This document shows, piece by piece, positions 8,225 to 16,089 of a stretch of 19,521 nt of DNA. The number at the start of each line of letters is the position of its first letter. Position 1 is the stretch's first letter. A program made the translations under genes and the position numbers. A model generated the notes under the pieces. The model was not told the origin of the DNA. It was given only the letters and a program-made list of their open reading frames with translations, and searched no databases. The DNA lies in the NCBI GenBank assembly GCA_017440425.1, contig JAFSHJ010000164.1:1-19521 (forward strand). Direction: 5' to 3'. Origin of the DNA: Oscillospiraceae bacterium. GTDB taxonomy: Bacteria > Bacillota > Clostridia > Oscillospirales > Ruminococcaceae.

Positions 8225-10897
8225 TCAAATAAAAAACACCGCCAGATAAAAGAAGAGGAGAATAAAAGAAGCCGTTGCAAAAAAGAATATTGAAAATGCT
8301 TTTTGCAAAATGGTTGTGACCTTGATAAATTCAGCTCCGAATTTTTTGCTGAACCGTAGGCAGACAGCAGCTGCGCAGCCGATAGCAAAAAGAATTATCG
8401 CAAGCTTCATTCCACTTGGGAAATAGCAGAGAGAAACCGTGTTTTCTCCTGCGGAAACCGGAACAGCCATAAAAGTGCCCAAAGCACGGGAGATATCTGC
8501 AGGTTCACCGTTTACCATTGCGGTGAATCCCTCGTCAAAGGGGATCTGTATCAGCAGCCAGCCGTTTTCCTCTGCAGTAAAGCTGCCGCTGATGCTGCTT
8601 TTTTCGGTTGTCAATGTGCCGGAAACAAGGTTTTGTTCTATATCGCCAAGCAGAGCCATATCAAGTCCAAACACGCCGAAACTTTTAACCGAAACGTTTT
8701 TCAAAAGCTTCAGTTCAATTTTTACCGTCTCATCCTCAAATTCGCCCAGGAAAAGCATACCGTTTTGAGATTGTGTCGGATAGGATGCGGATATTTGAGC
8801 GCCGTTAACGGTAACGGAAAAGCTGTCGTTGATTTTTTCGGTAAGCTTGTTGGAGGGAATATCAAAACAGTCAAAATATAGAGACTGATGACCAGTTACA
8901 TCTATAGTGTAATAGAGCTTTGCATCTTTTTGCGTAAGAGTCAGAGTATATTTTGAGTCCTCGCTTTCGGGATAGACGATCTCACAACCTCTGTGTGAAG
9001 AGGGAAGATATTCCGTAAACAGTCTGTCGTTGGAATCTGTCAGCTCTGCATACAGCTTATTTTGAATTTCGGGACGGGAGAGTTCGGTTGAAAGCGCAGG
9101 AGAGGGCTGCTCTTGGGTGAAAACACCTAAACCGATATAGTTTTCGTTTTTATAAACGGAGTAAAGGTCGCTGACGGTATATTTGTGACAGAGCAGGCTA
9201 TCCATAAAAAATGATGAGCCGTGGCTGCCTATCTCCATCCAATAGCCGGAATAACCGAGCTCTTTCATGGAATAGAGGTAGTTCTCGTCGGTGAGTGAGG
9301 TATAGTGTCCAAGAGAATTGCATCCCATTGCCGCAAGCCAGTTTACATCAAACAGCTTGCTTTGGGTTTTAACGCGGAAATATTCGGTGTCATCATTTGT
9401 GTAAGAGGCTTCAAGTTTTTCACTCAACTCAAATGCCTTGTTCCAGGAAGCTTCGCCGCCTTTTATGTTACCGAGATAAACTGCAGAGTTAAAACTGCAC
9501 TCCACCACGCAAATCACGGCAAAAAAGAGAGAAAACATTCTTTTTGAGATAAGGCTGCTGCGATAAGAGACAAGAAGAATGCTCCATATAAGCGCAAAAA
9601 CAACGAAGGCAGCCAACAGCCAAAGAAAAGATTTTTCGTTACCCCAAAGCGCTCTTGAAAAAAGTGTGAGCTCCTGCTTTTTGCCGGTGTAGAGTTTTAT
9701 GCTGAAATAAACCGAAAAAGCCGTGAGCACAAGCGGCAGTACGACCGGCAATATCTTGCTGAAAATTCTTGAAAAGATCACATTTGAAGAAGGTGAGGCG
9801 TGCCTATTTGGTTGTTCATTCATAACAGACAGTGATTCTGCGGAAATTGAGAGCAAAATGAGTGAGGTGATATATGCAAATCGGCAGGGAAATGCCTGAT
9901 AGCTGCCCATATGCCATATTGCGTTTGTTTTTTCCACAAAAAAGGGAAACAGCATTAGCAGCAGCAAAACGAGCAAAAAACGGCGTTTTTGCGGCTGTGA
10001 GCGCTTGCCAAGCTCAAAGAAGTAAAAAAAGATAAGCGGCAACACCACCGCTGCACACATAATAAGCGGAAGCTTTGTATAGATGGGACCGACACCGGAA
10101 TATTTGGAAATGCTTGCTACAAAACCGGATGAGCGTGCAGAATTGAGATAGGCTTTAAAGCAAGGAATGAGCACGGGAGATGCCAGCAAAGCAGACGTCA
10201 CACCCGAAAAAGTGAAAAGTGCTGCAGCGGCACTGCGTTCTTTTTTGGGAAAATATATGAGGAGATAAAAGAACACCGCAAGAACAAGGAATATCACCAG
10301 CATAACGCTGAGGTAAAATCCGGTTATCATTGTGTAGGCAAGCAGCAAAACGAAGGGCAGAGGACGCCTTTCGTTGAGCAGTTTTTTCAAAGCGACTGCC
10401 AGTAATGGAAAAAACATAAATGTATCCAGCCAGGTCAGCGTTTGAAAATATTGCAACGAGAAACCGCAGAGGGAATACATAACCGAAAGTGAGCTGCTTT
10501 GCAGCAGAGAAAGCTTCGGGAAAAAAGAGTTAAAAAATATTGAGGCGCAAAATGCGGCGGCAGCCAACTTAACTATTAAAATTATATTTGCCGCAAGCAT
10601 AAGCTCGGATGGTTTGAACAGCAGAGATATAAGCGAAAAAGGGCTGAACACAAAAAAGCAGAGGGCAGGGAATATGCCTGTTCCTCCTGCTTGGGAAAAG
10701 CTGTAGAAAAGCGAGGACTCTCCAAGGAAAGCCTCACGGAAAATCGCCAAAAGAGGAACACTTTGCTGTTTTAAATCGCACCAAACCACGGTTTTATCAC
10801 CAAAGGGATACTGTGAAAACAGAGAAAAACAAAAGAGAATAACCGCTGATGTCATAACGGGAGGAAGGATATATTTAGCAAAATGTTTTTGATTCAA
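8225..10897 (-). CDS. YfhO family polytopic membrane protein (GT-C glycosyltransferase-like)
   Basis: The protein has 890 residues. A first membrane segment (about 9-28) is followed by an outside loop with GDKTVVWCDLKQQ; the acidic D41 matches the first-loop Asp of GT-C enzymes. About ten more hydrophobic segments fill the N-terminal half. A long soluble region (about 480-840) has Tyr-rich and beta-rich sequence, then two C-terminal membrane segments. YfhO of Bacillus takes part in glycosylating lipoteichoic acid using lipid-linked sugars made by CsbB; no csbB-like gene is in this window, so the substrate is unknown. The start is a TTG with a weak AAAGG 12 bases upstream; the next Met is residue 15 and has no site either, so the start is uncertain. 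It ends with TGA. Confidence 0.82.
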   Translation of the reverse strand: MNQKHFAKYILPPVMTSAVILFCFSLFSQYPFGDKTVVWCDLKQQSVPLLAIFREAFLGESSLFYSFSQAGGTGIFPALCFFVFSPFSLISLLFKPSELMLAANIILIVKLAAAAFCASIFFNSFFPKLSLLQSSSLSVMYSLCGFSLQYFQTLTWLDTFMFFPLLAVALKKLLNERRPLPFVLLLAYTMITGFYLSVMLVIFLVLAVFFYLLIYFPKKERSAAAALFTFSGVTSALLASPVLIPCFKAYLNSARSSGFVASISKYSGVGPIYTKLPLIMCAAVVLPLIFFYFFELGKRSQPQKRRFLLVLLLLMLFPFFVEKTNAIWHMGSYQAFPCRFAYITSLILLSISAESLSVMNEQPNRHASPSSNVIFSRIFSKILPVVLPLVLTAFSVYFSIKLYTGKKQELTLFSRALWGNEKSFLWLLAAFVVFALIWSILLVSYRSSLISKRMFSLFFAVICVVECSFNSAVYLGNIKGGEASWNKAFELSEKLEASYTNDDTEYFRVKTQSKLFDVNWLAAMGCNSLGHYTSLTDENYLYSMKELGYSGYWMEIGSHGSSFFMDSLLCHKYTVSDLYSVYKNENYIGLGVFTQEQPSPALSTELSRPEIQNKLYAELTDSNDRLFTEYLPSSHRGCEIVYPESEDSKYTLTLTQKDAKLYYTIDVTGHQSLYFDCFDIPSNKLTEKINDSFSVTVNGAQISASYPTQSQNGMLFLGEFEDETVKIELKLLKNVSVKSFGVFGLDMALLGDIEQNLVSGTLTTEKSSISGSFTAEENGWLLIQIPFDEGFTAMVNGEPADISRALGTFMAVPVSAGENTVSLCYFPSGMKLAIILFAIGCAAAVCLRFSKKFGAEFIKVTTILQKAFSIFFFATASFILLFFYLAVFFI

Positions 10898-11093
10898 TTA
10901 TACCAACTGCCTTTGAGTAAAATTTTATGTAGGCGAAAGTGTTCTACACGTTCAATTATAGTTTTCAATTCTTAAACCAAGAGTAATGCGAGTTTGAAGA
11001 AACTCTTACATTTAGTGTTTAAAACATGTAATAATACTGCTTTAAAGTTAAAATAAAAGTGTAAAATAGGTGGATTTTTCCATTTAAGTGTGC

Positions 11094-11136
11094 TATAATA
11101 TAATGGATTCACATCTATACCGTAAATTTTAGGAGG
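11094..11136 (+). promoter_or_regulatory. metG -10 region and ribosome binding site
   Basis: Two overlapping TATAAT boxes (11094-11099 and 11099-11104) lie about 45 bases before metG. The -35 is poor (TGGATT at 17 bases). AGGAGG (11131-11136) is 9 bases before the ATG. The leader is about 36 bases, so there is no room for a T-box or SAM riboswitch. The remaining sequence of the 248-base divergent gap (10898-11145) is AT-rich with no other clear feature. Confidence 0.55.
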
Positions 11137-11145
11137 TTTTTTGCA

Positions 11146-13095
11146 ATGAAATCCAACAAACGCTATTACATCACCACGCCGATCTATTATCCGTCGGACA
11201 AGCTGCACATAGGTCACAGCTATTGCACAGTTGCAACCGATGTTCTGGCAAGAACCAAACGAATGCAGGGTTATGATGTGATGTTCCTCACCGGCACAGA
11301 TGAGCACGGTCAGAAAATTGAGCAGAAAGCAACAGCCGCAGGCGTTACCCCCAAGCAGTATGTTGACAACGTTGTTGACGGAATCAAAAAGCTTTGGGTA
11401 ACACTCAACATCTCTAACGACCGCTTTATCCGTACCACAGACGATTATCACGAGCTGAGCGTACAGCGCATCTTCCAGAAGCTGTTTGATCAGGGCGATT
11501 TCTATTAGAGCACCTACACTGGCAAATTTTGCACACCCTGCGAATCTTTCTGGACAGAGAGCCAGCTTGTAAACGGCAAATGTCCCGACTGCGGCAGAGA
11601 CGTTGTGGATGCGGAAGAAGAAGCTTATTTCTTCCGTCTCTCCAAATATTCTCAGCGCCTTGTTGAGTATTATGAGGCACATCCGCTGTTTATGGAGCCC
11701 CAGAGCCGTCTCAACGAGATGATCAACAACTTCATCAAGCCCGGACTTGAAGATCTCTGCGTTTCCCGTACATCCTTTGCATGGGGCGTTCAGGTGCCCT
11801 TTGATCCCAAGCACGTTATCTATGTTTGGATCGATGCACTTTCCAACTATATCACCGCCCTCGGCTATATGAACGATAAATATGACGATTTTGATAAGTT
11901 CTGGCCGGCAGATGTTCACATCGTGGGCAAAGAGATCATGCGTTTCCACTCCATCATTTGGCCCGCTTTGCTTATGGCTCTTGATATTCCGCTTCCCGAA
12001 AAGGTTTACGGTCACGGCTGGCTGGTAATTGACGGACAGAAGATGAGTAAATCCAGAGGAAATGTGGTGGATCCCGTTGTGCTCTGCAACCGTTACGGTG
12101 TTGACGCCATCCGTTACTTCCTCATCCGCGAATTCCCCTTTGGCTCCGATGGTAACTTCACCAACGAGCTGCTCATCAACCGCATTAACTCCGACCTTGC
12201 CAACGACCTGGGCAACCTTGTTTCCAGAAGCGTTAACATGGTCATGAAATATTTCAACGGCACTCTTCCCGCAGAGAGAGAAGCAGGGGATACCGATGCC
12301 GAGATAATCGCTATGGCTGAAGCTCTCCGTGAAAAGGTGGAGACCTCCATTGACGGTTATGCTCTGCAGACAGCTGTCATAGATATTATGAAGCTTATCT
12401 CCCGTGCAAACAAGTATATCGACGAGACTGCACCCTGGGTGGTTGCAAAGGATGAGAGCAGAAAAGCTCGCCTTGCCACAATACTCTATAACCTCATTGA
12501 GGTTCTTAGAATAGCATCTGTACTTCTCACTCCGTTTATTCCCGAAACAGCTAAAAAGATTCAGGAGCAGATCGGCGCAACAGAGAGCAACACAACCTGG
12601 GAGAGCGCAGGCACATTCGGTCTCACAGCCGCTGATGTTACTGTAAACAGAGGCGAAAACCTCTTCCCGAGAATCGACCTCGAAAAAGAGCTTGCAGAGC
12701 TTGAAAAAGCCTCTCCCGCTCCCAAAGAGGAGAAGAAAGAAGAGCCCAAGCAGGAGATCGTAGCTAAAGAGCAGATCAAGATAGACGACTTTATGAAAGT
12801 TGAACTCAGAGCTGCAAAGGTCATCAGCTGTGAGCCCGTTCCCAAGTCCGACAAGCTACTCAAAATTATGGTAAACGACGGCGTTGGCGAAAGACAGATC
12901 GTCTCCGGTATAGCAAAATGGTATACACCCGATGATCTCAAGGGACGCACCGTTGTTTTGGTTGCAAACCTCGCTCCCGCAAAGCTGAGAGGTGTTGAAT
13001 CCAACGGTATGCTTCTTGCAGCAGATATGCCCGACGGCAGCGCAAAGGTCATCTTCCTTGATGATGCAACTCCCGCAGGCGCAAGCATTCACTAA
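11146..13095 (+). CDS. metG: methionyl-tRNA synthetase, interrupted by an in-frame amber codon
   Basis: MetRS charges tRNA-Met with methionine and is essential. The gene spans 650 codons in one frame, but codon 121 is TAG. Before it (residues 1-120) is the start of the Rossmann catalytic core with HIGH at 21-24. After it, in the same frame, come the zinc knuckle CTPC (129-132) and CPDC (146-149), the rest of the core with KMSKS (299-303), the helical anticodon-binding domain, a Lys/Glu/Pro-rich linker, and a C-terminal tRNA-binding OB domain (about 545-649). No other frame damage is visible and homology resumes at once after the TAG (STYTGKFCTPCE). The window shows no second metG. Options are a sequencing or assembly error, a recent nonsense mutation, or read-through or amber suppression. 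Re-initiation at GTG 11605 would lack HIGH and has no ribosome binding site. Confidence 0.9.
11506..11508 (+). other. in-frame TAG (amber) codon inside metG
   Basis: The codon string around it reads GAT TTC TAT TAG AGC ACC TAC. In MetRS proteins I recall, the residue after the Ile/Phe-Tyr pair is often Lys, so AAG to TAG would be one base change; CAG to TAG is also one change. The next base is A. Confidence 0.95.
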
Positions 13096-13109
13096 TAAAT
13101 TATGAGGTA

Positions 13110-13147
13110 AAACGGAGGATCTGACTTCGGTGTCCGATCCTCCGTTT
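13110..13147 (+). promoter_or_regulatory. perfect 12-bp hairpin between metG and tatD
   Basis: Arms 13110-13121 (AAACGGAGGATC) and 13136-13147 (GATCCTCCGTTT) pair perfectly around a 14-base loop that contains CTTCGG. It may be an intrinsic terminator of metG, but the T-run is short and interrupted (TTTGTGATTATT). It also buries the only good Shine-Dalgarno (GGAGG 13114-13118) in the stem, so it could control tatD translation. Confidence 0.65.
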
Positions 13148-13156
13148 GTGATTATT

Positions 13157-13945
13157 ATGGAAAAAGAGATAGAGATTAAATATCACGGAATATTCGATTC
13201 CCACGCCCACTACGATGATGATAAGTTTGATGAGGACAGAGAAGAACTGTTGAAGTCACTTGCAGACCACGGTGTGGAAAAAATTATAAACATTGCAGCG
13301 GATATGGAAAGCTGCAAAACCTCCTGTGAGCTGGCAGAGAAATACGACTTTGTTTATTCCGCAGCGGGGGTTCATCCTCATGCAGCAGAAGAGGTTTACG
13401 GCACAGATTATTTGACCAAAATAGAAGAGTATCTTTCTAATAAAAAGGTTGTGGCAATAGGCGAGATAGGTCTTGACTATCACTATGATTTTTCACCCAG
13501 AGATATTCAGCGTGCAGTTTTTGAGGAACAGCTTGCCCTTGCAAAACAGCTGGATGTTCCCGTGGTTATCCACAGCAGAGAGGCAACGGAAGACACCCTT
13601 GAGCTTCTCAAAAAATACCGTCCCAAGGGTGTTGTACATTGCTTCTCGGGCAGCGCAGAAACTGCTGCAGAGATGCTGAAGCTGGGACTTTACATTGGAT
13701 TTACTGGAGCTGTAACCTTTAAAAACGCAAGCAAACTGCTGCTTGCGGCACAGAGTGTGCCCCTTGACAGGTTGCTTATAGAGACAGATTGTCCCTATAT
13801 GACGCCGGTGCCGCACAGAGGAAAGCGTTGCGATTCCAGGCTTGTCTATCTCACCGCCGAAAAACTTGCTGAGCTACACAACGTGGATACACAGCAGCTG
13901 ATAGACATCACCCATAAAAACACGGTTGAGTGTTTTGAACTGTAA
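13157..13945 (+). CDS. tatD: TatD family metal-dependent hydrolase / DNase
   Basis: TatD-type amidohydrolase-fold enzymes are metal-dependent nucleases (3'-5' exonuclease activity is known for E. coli TatD). The protein has 262 residues from this ATG, a usual size. Metal ligands are visible: FDSHAHYD (H16, H18), GEIGLDYHYD, VVIHSREA, VVHCFSGS and the Asp in IETDCPYMTP. The N terminus fits the family when started at ATG 13157, though this ATG has no Shine-Dalgarno. An in-frame GTG at 13130 lies 11 bases after GGAGG and would add nine residues (MSDPPFVII), but it sits in the loop of the hairpin described above. tatD commonly lies directly after metG in Firmicutes, so co-transcription is likely if the hairpin is not a full terminator. 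Confidence 0.9.
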   Translation: MEKEIEIKYHGIFDSHAHYDDDKFDEDREELLKSLADHGVEKIINIAADMESCKTSCELAEKYDFVYSAAGVHPHAAEEVYGTDYLTKIEEYLSNKKVVAIGEIGLDYHYDFSPRDIQRAVFEEQLALAKQLDVPVVIHSREATEDTLELLKKYRPKGVVHCFSGSAETAAEMLKLGLYIGFTGAVTFKNASKLLLAAQSVPLDRLLIETDCPYMTPVPHRGKRCDSRLVYLTAEKLAELHNVDTQQLIDITHKNTVECFEL

Positions 13946-13957
13946 TTAAACAAACAA

Positions 13958-13989
13958 AAAACCTGCAGACCAAAAGGTCGGCAGGTTTT
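13958..13989. terminator. bidirectional intrinsic terminator
   Basis: Arms of 14 bases (AAAACCTGC-A-GACC and GGTC-G-GCAGGTTTT) with one A/G mismatch close an AAAA loop. A-rich sequence on the left and T-rich sequence on the right let it act in both directions, between tatD and the convergent DUF6054-like gene. Confidence 0.88.
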
Positions 13990-14009
13990 ATTTGTTGTTG
14001 AGTCAAAGG

Positions 14010-14342
14010 TCAGCCTTTGTAGCGATCCAAATCACTGAAAACTTCTTCTTCAAAATCTTTGGAAGCGCCCCAGTCAAAACGAAAAAAACCTTCTCCGCCG
14101 CCACCGGCACAGCAGTGCACACGGGTGGGACCGGTAAAGTCATCCAAAACAACTGTCAAGGTGAGGCGATTGCCGGCGCGGTAGAAGTGTTTTTCAAAAA
14201 CAAGAGTCACGCTGCGGCCGGCAGGTGTGGTGATAGTATAATCGTCACACAGCTCACCGGTAAGGCTGCCTTCAACAACAGTTTGGCATATTATTTTACG
14301 TGCGGTATCAAGTGGGATCGAATAGGTTTCGGTGCGAGGCAT
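14010..14342 (-). CDS. small soluble protein, DUF6054-like
   Basis: This 110-residue protein has no signal peptide or membrane segment. Its layout (short amphipathic N terminus, LVFEKHFYRAGNRLTLTVVL, then a Cys-Cys-Gly-rich segment CCAGGGGEGFFRFDWGA and an acidic C-terminal helix) resembles DUF6054 proteins of Clostridia as I remember them; that family has no known function. The ATG at 14340-14342 is chosen because GGAGG (14349-14353) lies 6 bases before it; the frame runs further upstream into uxaC, but no start there has a site. It follows uxaC with only 19 bases between, so the two are probably one transcript. It ends with TGA. Confidence 0.6.
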   Translation of the reverse strand: MPRTETYSIPLDTARKIICQTVVEGSLTGELCDDYTITTPAGRSVTLVFEKHFYRAGNRLTLTVVLDDFTGPTRVHCCAGGGGEGFFRFDWGASKDFEEEVFSDLDRYKG

Positions 14343-14361
14343 AACTGACCTCCAAGTAAAA

Positions 14362-15753
14362 TTATTTTCTGTTGATGAAACGGTCAAGGTTGTCGTAGCA
14401 GACATCGTTGATGAGCTTGATGGCATATTTGTCATCGTTAAACTCGCCGCTGTCGATCCAGCCTGCAACAACGGAGCAGAGGATTCTGCGATAGTAATCG
14501 TGACGGGCATAGGAGAGGAAGCTGCGGCTGTCGGTGAGCATACCGAAGGAGATTCCCAGGTGTCCGGTTTCTGCTGCGGTGTTGATCTGATCAGTTATGC
14601 CGCGCTTATGGTCGCAGAGCCACCATGCAGAGCCGCAGATGATGTTGGGGAAGCAGTTGCTGGCGGTGTAAAGGGTGTAATACATTGTGGGGTTGAGGGT
14701 GTAAATAACGGTCTTGGGCATACCATACTGAGTGTTGATGGCGTCCAGGAGACGTGCAACGTCGGCAACGGGAGTGGGATCGCCGGTGCAGTCAATGCCG
14801 CAGTCTTTGCCAAGAAGGTTAAAGATGTTGGTGTTCAGGTTGCGGAAGGATGCAAGGTGCAGCTGCATTGCAATGTTGCGTGCCTTATACATTCCTGCAA
14901 GTTTAACGTAGAGATATCCTGCGAAAACGTTATATTCTTCATCGGTGATTGCATTTCCTGCAAGAGCTTTTTCAAATACAGCGGCAGCCTCATCTTCGGA
15001 TCCGATAACAGTGGGGATGGTAGCAGGACCGATATCGGAGAAGCGGCAGCCGAGAGTGCAGAAATAGTCAAGTCTCTCTTCAAGAGCCTTTACAAGTGTC
15101 TGAATATCGGTGATCTCAAAACCGCAGGAAGCTGAGAGGCGAGCGATATATTTGTTGTAGTCAGCCTCACGCAGGGTGAACACCATATCGGGGCGATAGG
15201 TGGGGGCAACGGTAACTTCAAAGCCGGATTCTTTGATCAGTTTGTGATATTCAAGGCTGTCAGCAGGGTCATCCGTGGTAGCAACATAGCGGACATCGGA
15301 CATAAGCATCAGCTTTTTGGGAGAGAGCTGTGTCTTCTGAATAAAATCAAGGGTCTTGCGCCAAATTTCGGGAGCGGTATCGGGATTAAGCGGCTCTTCA
15401 ATGCCGAAGAACATTCTCAGCTCCATGTGAGTCCAATGATAGAGGGGGTTACCTGCGGCTGTGGAGAGAACTTCTGCATATTTATAGAATTTTTCTTCCC
15501 AGCTTGCGCCGCCGGTGACATAGTATTCGTCAATGCCGTAGGAGCGCATGATGCGCCATTTGTAGTGGTCGCCGGAGAGCCAGATCTCACCGATGTTGTT
15601 GAAAGGCTTGTCTTCGTGGATAGCCTGCGGAGAGAGGTGGCAGTGATAGTCTATGATGGGGCGCTCACGGGCAGCGTCGTTATAGAGACGGCGAGCGGTG
15701 TCGCTTGCGAGCAGATAATTATCAGGCATATATTTTTTTACAAGTTTGTCCAT
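14362..15753 (-). CDS. uxaC: glucuronate (uronate) isomerase
   Basis: UxaC interconverts D-glucuronate and D-fructuronate (and galacturonate and tagaturonate) in the first step of hexuronate breakdown. The 463-residue length is normal. Visible motifs are DYHCHLSP (35-42, metal ligands H37 and H39), GDHYKWRIMRSYG, PTYRPDM, and FGMLTDSRSFLSY with D408 and R410, which match the metal Asp and substrate Arg of the family. The YARHDYYRRIL segment that follows is also typical. The middle segment GCRFSDIG (235-242) departs from the SDHG I recall for E. coli-like enzymes. AAGGAGG lies 8 bases before the ATG, under a good promoter. No other hexuronate pathway gene is in the window, so the pathway is split or the enzyme acts alone here. 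Confidence 0.92.
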   Translation of the reverse strand: MDKLVKKYMPDNYLLASDTARRLYNDAARERPIIDYHCHLSPQAIHEDKPFNNIGEIWLSGDHYKWRIMRSYGIDEYYVTGGASWEEKFYKYAEVLSTAAGNPLYHWTHMELRMFFGIEEPLNPDTAPEIWRKTLDFIQKTQLSPKKLMLMSDVRYVATTDDPADSLEYHKLIKESGFEVTVAPTYRPDMVFTLREADYNKYIARLSASCGFEITDIQTLVKALEERLDYFCTLGCRFSDIGPATIPTVIGSEDEAAAVFEKALAGNAITDEEYNVFAGYLYVKLAGMYKARNIAMQLHLASFRNLNTNIFNLLGKDCGIDCTGDPTPVADVARLLDAINTQYGMPKTVIYTLNPTMYYTLYTASNCFPNIICGSAWWLCDHKRGITDQINTAAETGHLGISFGMLTDSRSFLSYARHDYYRRILCSVVAGWIDSGEFNDDKYAIKLINDVCYDNLDRFINRK

Positions 15754-15795
15754 ATAAAAGACCTCCTTAAAATAAAACGATTTACGTACATAATT

Positions 15796-15833
15796 ATTTT
15801 AACCTAAAACCGTAAGTTTGTAAAGGGTTACGG
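15796..15833 (-). promoter_or_regulatory. uxaC promoter with overlapping inverted repeat
   Basis: On the - strand, TTTACA (15819-15824) and TAAAAT (15796-15801) are exactly 17 bases apart. An inverted repeat CCGTAA (15810-15815) / TTACGG (15828-15833) spans the -35 box, a position fit for a repressor operator. That it is an operator is inference. Confidence 0.6.
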
Positions 15834-15867
15834 CAACACTAAAGATTCTAAAAACAAGCTATGAACA

Positions 15868-16002
15868 TTAAATAATGCGCTTGCCTCTCTTTTTAGCTTC
15901 GGCTTTTGCCCTTTTCATTGCGGCTGTTTCTCCACCTTTAACAACACGAATGCTGTCGGTTGCAGATCCTCCTGCAATGACAAGATTTTGCAAAGGGCAC
16001 AA
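15868..16002 (-). pseudogene. possible gene remnant or small basic peptide
   Basis: Within the 336-base gap between uxaC and the MATE gene, the - strand has a 44-codon frame from TTG at 16002 to TAA at 15868. The C-terminal part is Ala/Lys-rich (KRAKAEAKKRGKRII). It has no ribosome binding site and its beginning sits in the MATE promoter, so it may be the tail of a lost gene. I do not recognise it. A 43-codon + strand frame (15875-16006) overlaps and also lacks a site. Confidence 0.25.
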
Positions 16003-16031
16003 TTGATAAAATAAAAAAAATGTGTTATAAT
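16003..16031 (+). promoter_or_regulatory. promoter of the MATE-ktrB-ktrA unit
   Basis: TTGATA (16003-16008) and TATAAT (16026-16031) are 17 bases apart with an A-rich spacer and an extended -10 (TGT before TATAAT). The leader is about 50 bases, too short for a c-di-AMP riboswitch, which often controls potassium genes. Confidence 0.8.
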
Positions 16032-16089
16032 TAGCACAGCCAACAAAAGAAACTCAAACAGATTTCACCGTAGAGGTACACCGGGTAAT

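Noticed and set aside
10897..10960. Direct repeat TATAATTGAA (10893-10902 and 10951-10960 on the - strand) before YfhO
   Set aside because: Only ten AT-rich bases repeated twice in a promoter region; likely chance, with one copy perhaps a -10 box.
11104..11145. T-box or SAM riboswitch before metG
   Set aside because: The leader is about 36 bases and contains only the ribosome binding site.
11506..11508. Pyrrolysine codon
   Set aside because: MetRS has no known use of pyrrolysine and no Pyl machinery is in the window; ordinary suppression, reassignment or error is simpler.
11605..13095. Separate gene starting at GTG 11605 after the metG stop
   Set aside because: No ribosome binding site, the frame is continuous with the upstream half, and the start would cut the catalytic core; the region 11509-11604 is plainly MetRS coding sequence.
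15875..16006. Plus-strand 43-codon frame with a signal-peptide-like start
   Set aside because: No ribosome binding site or promoter; it overlaps the opposite frame and runs into the MATE -35 box.
16032..16089. c-di-AMP (ydaO) riboswitch controlling the potassium genes
   Set aside because: Only about 50 bases lie between promoter and start, far too short for this riboswitch.
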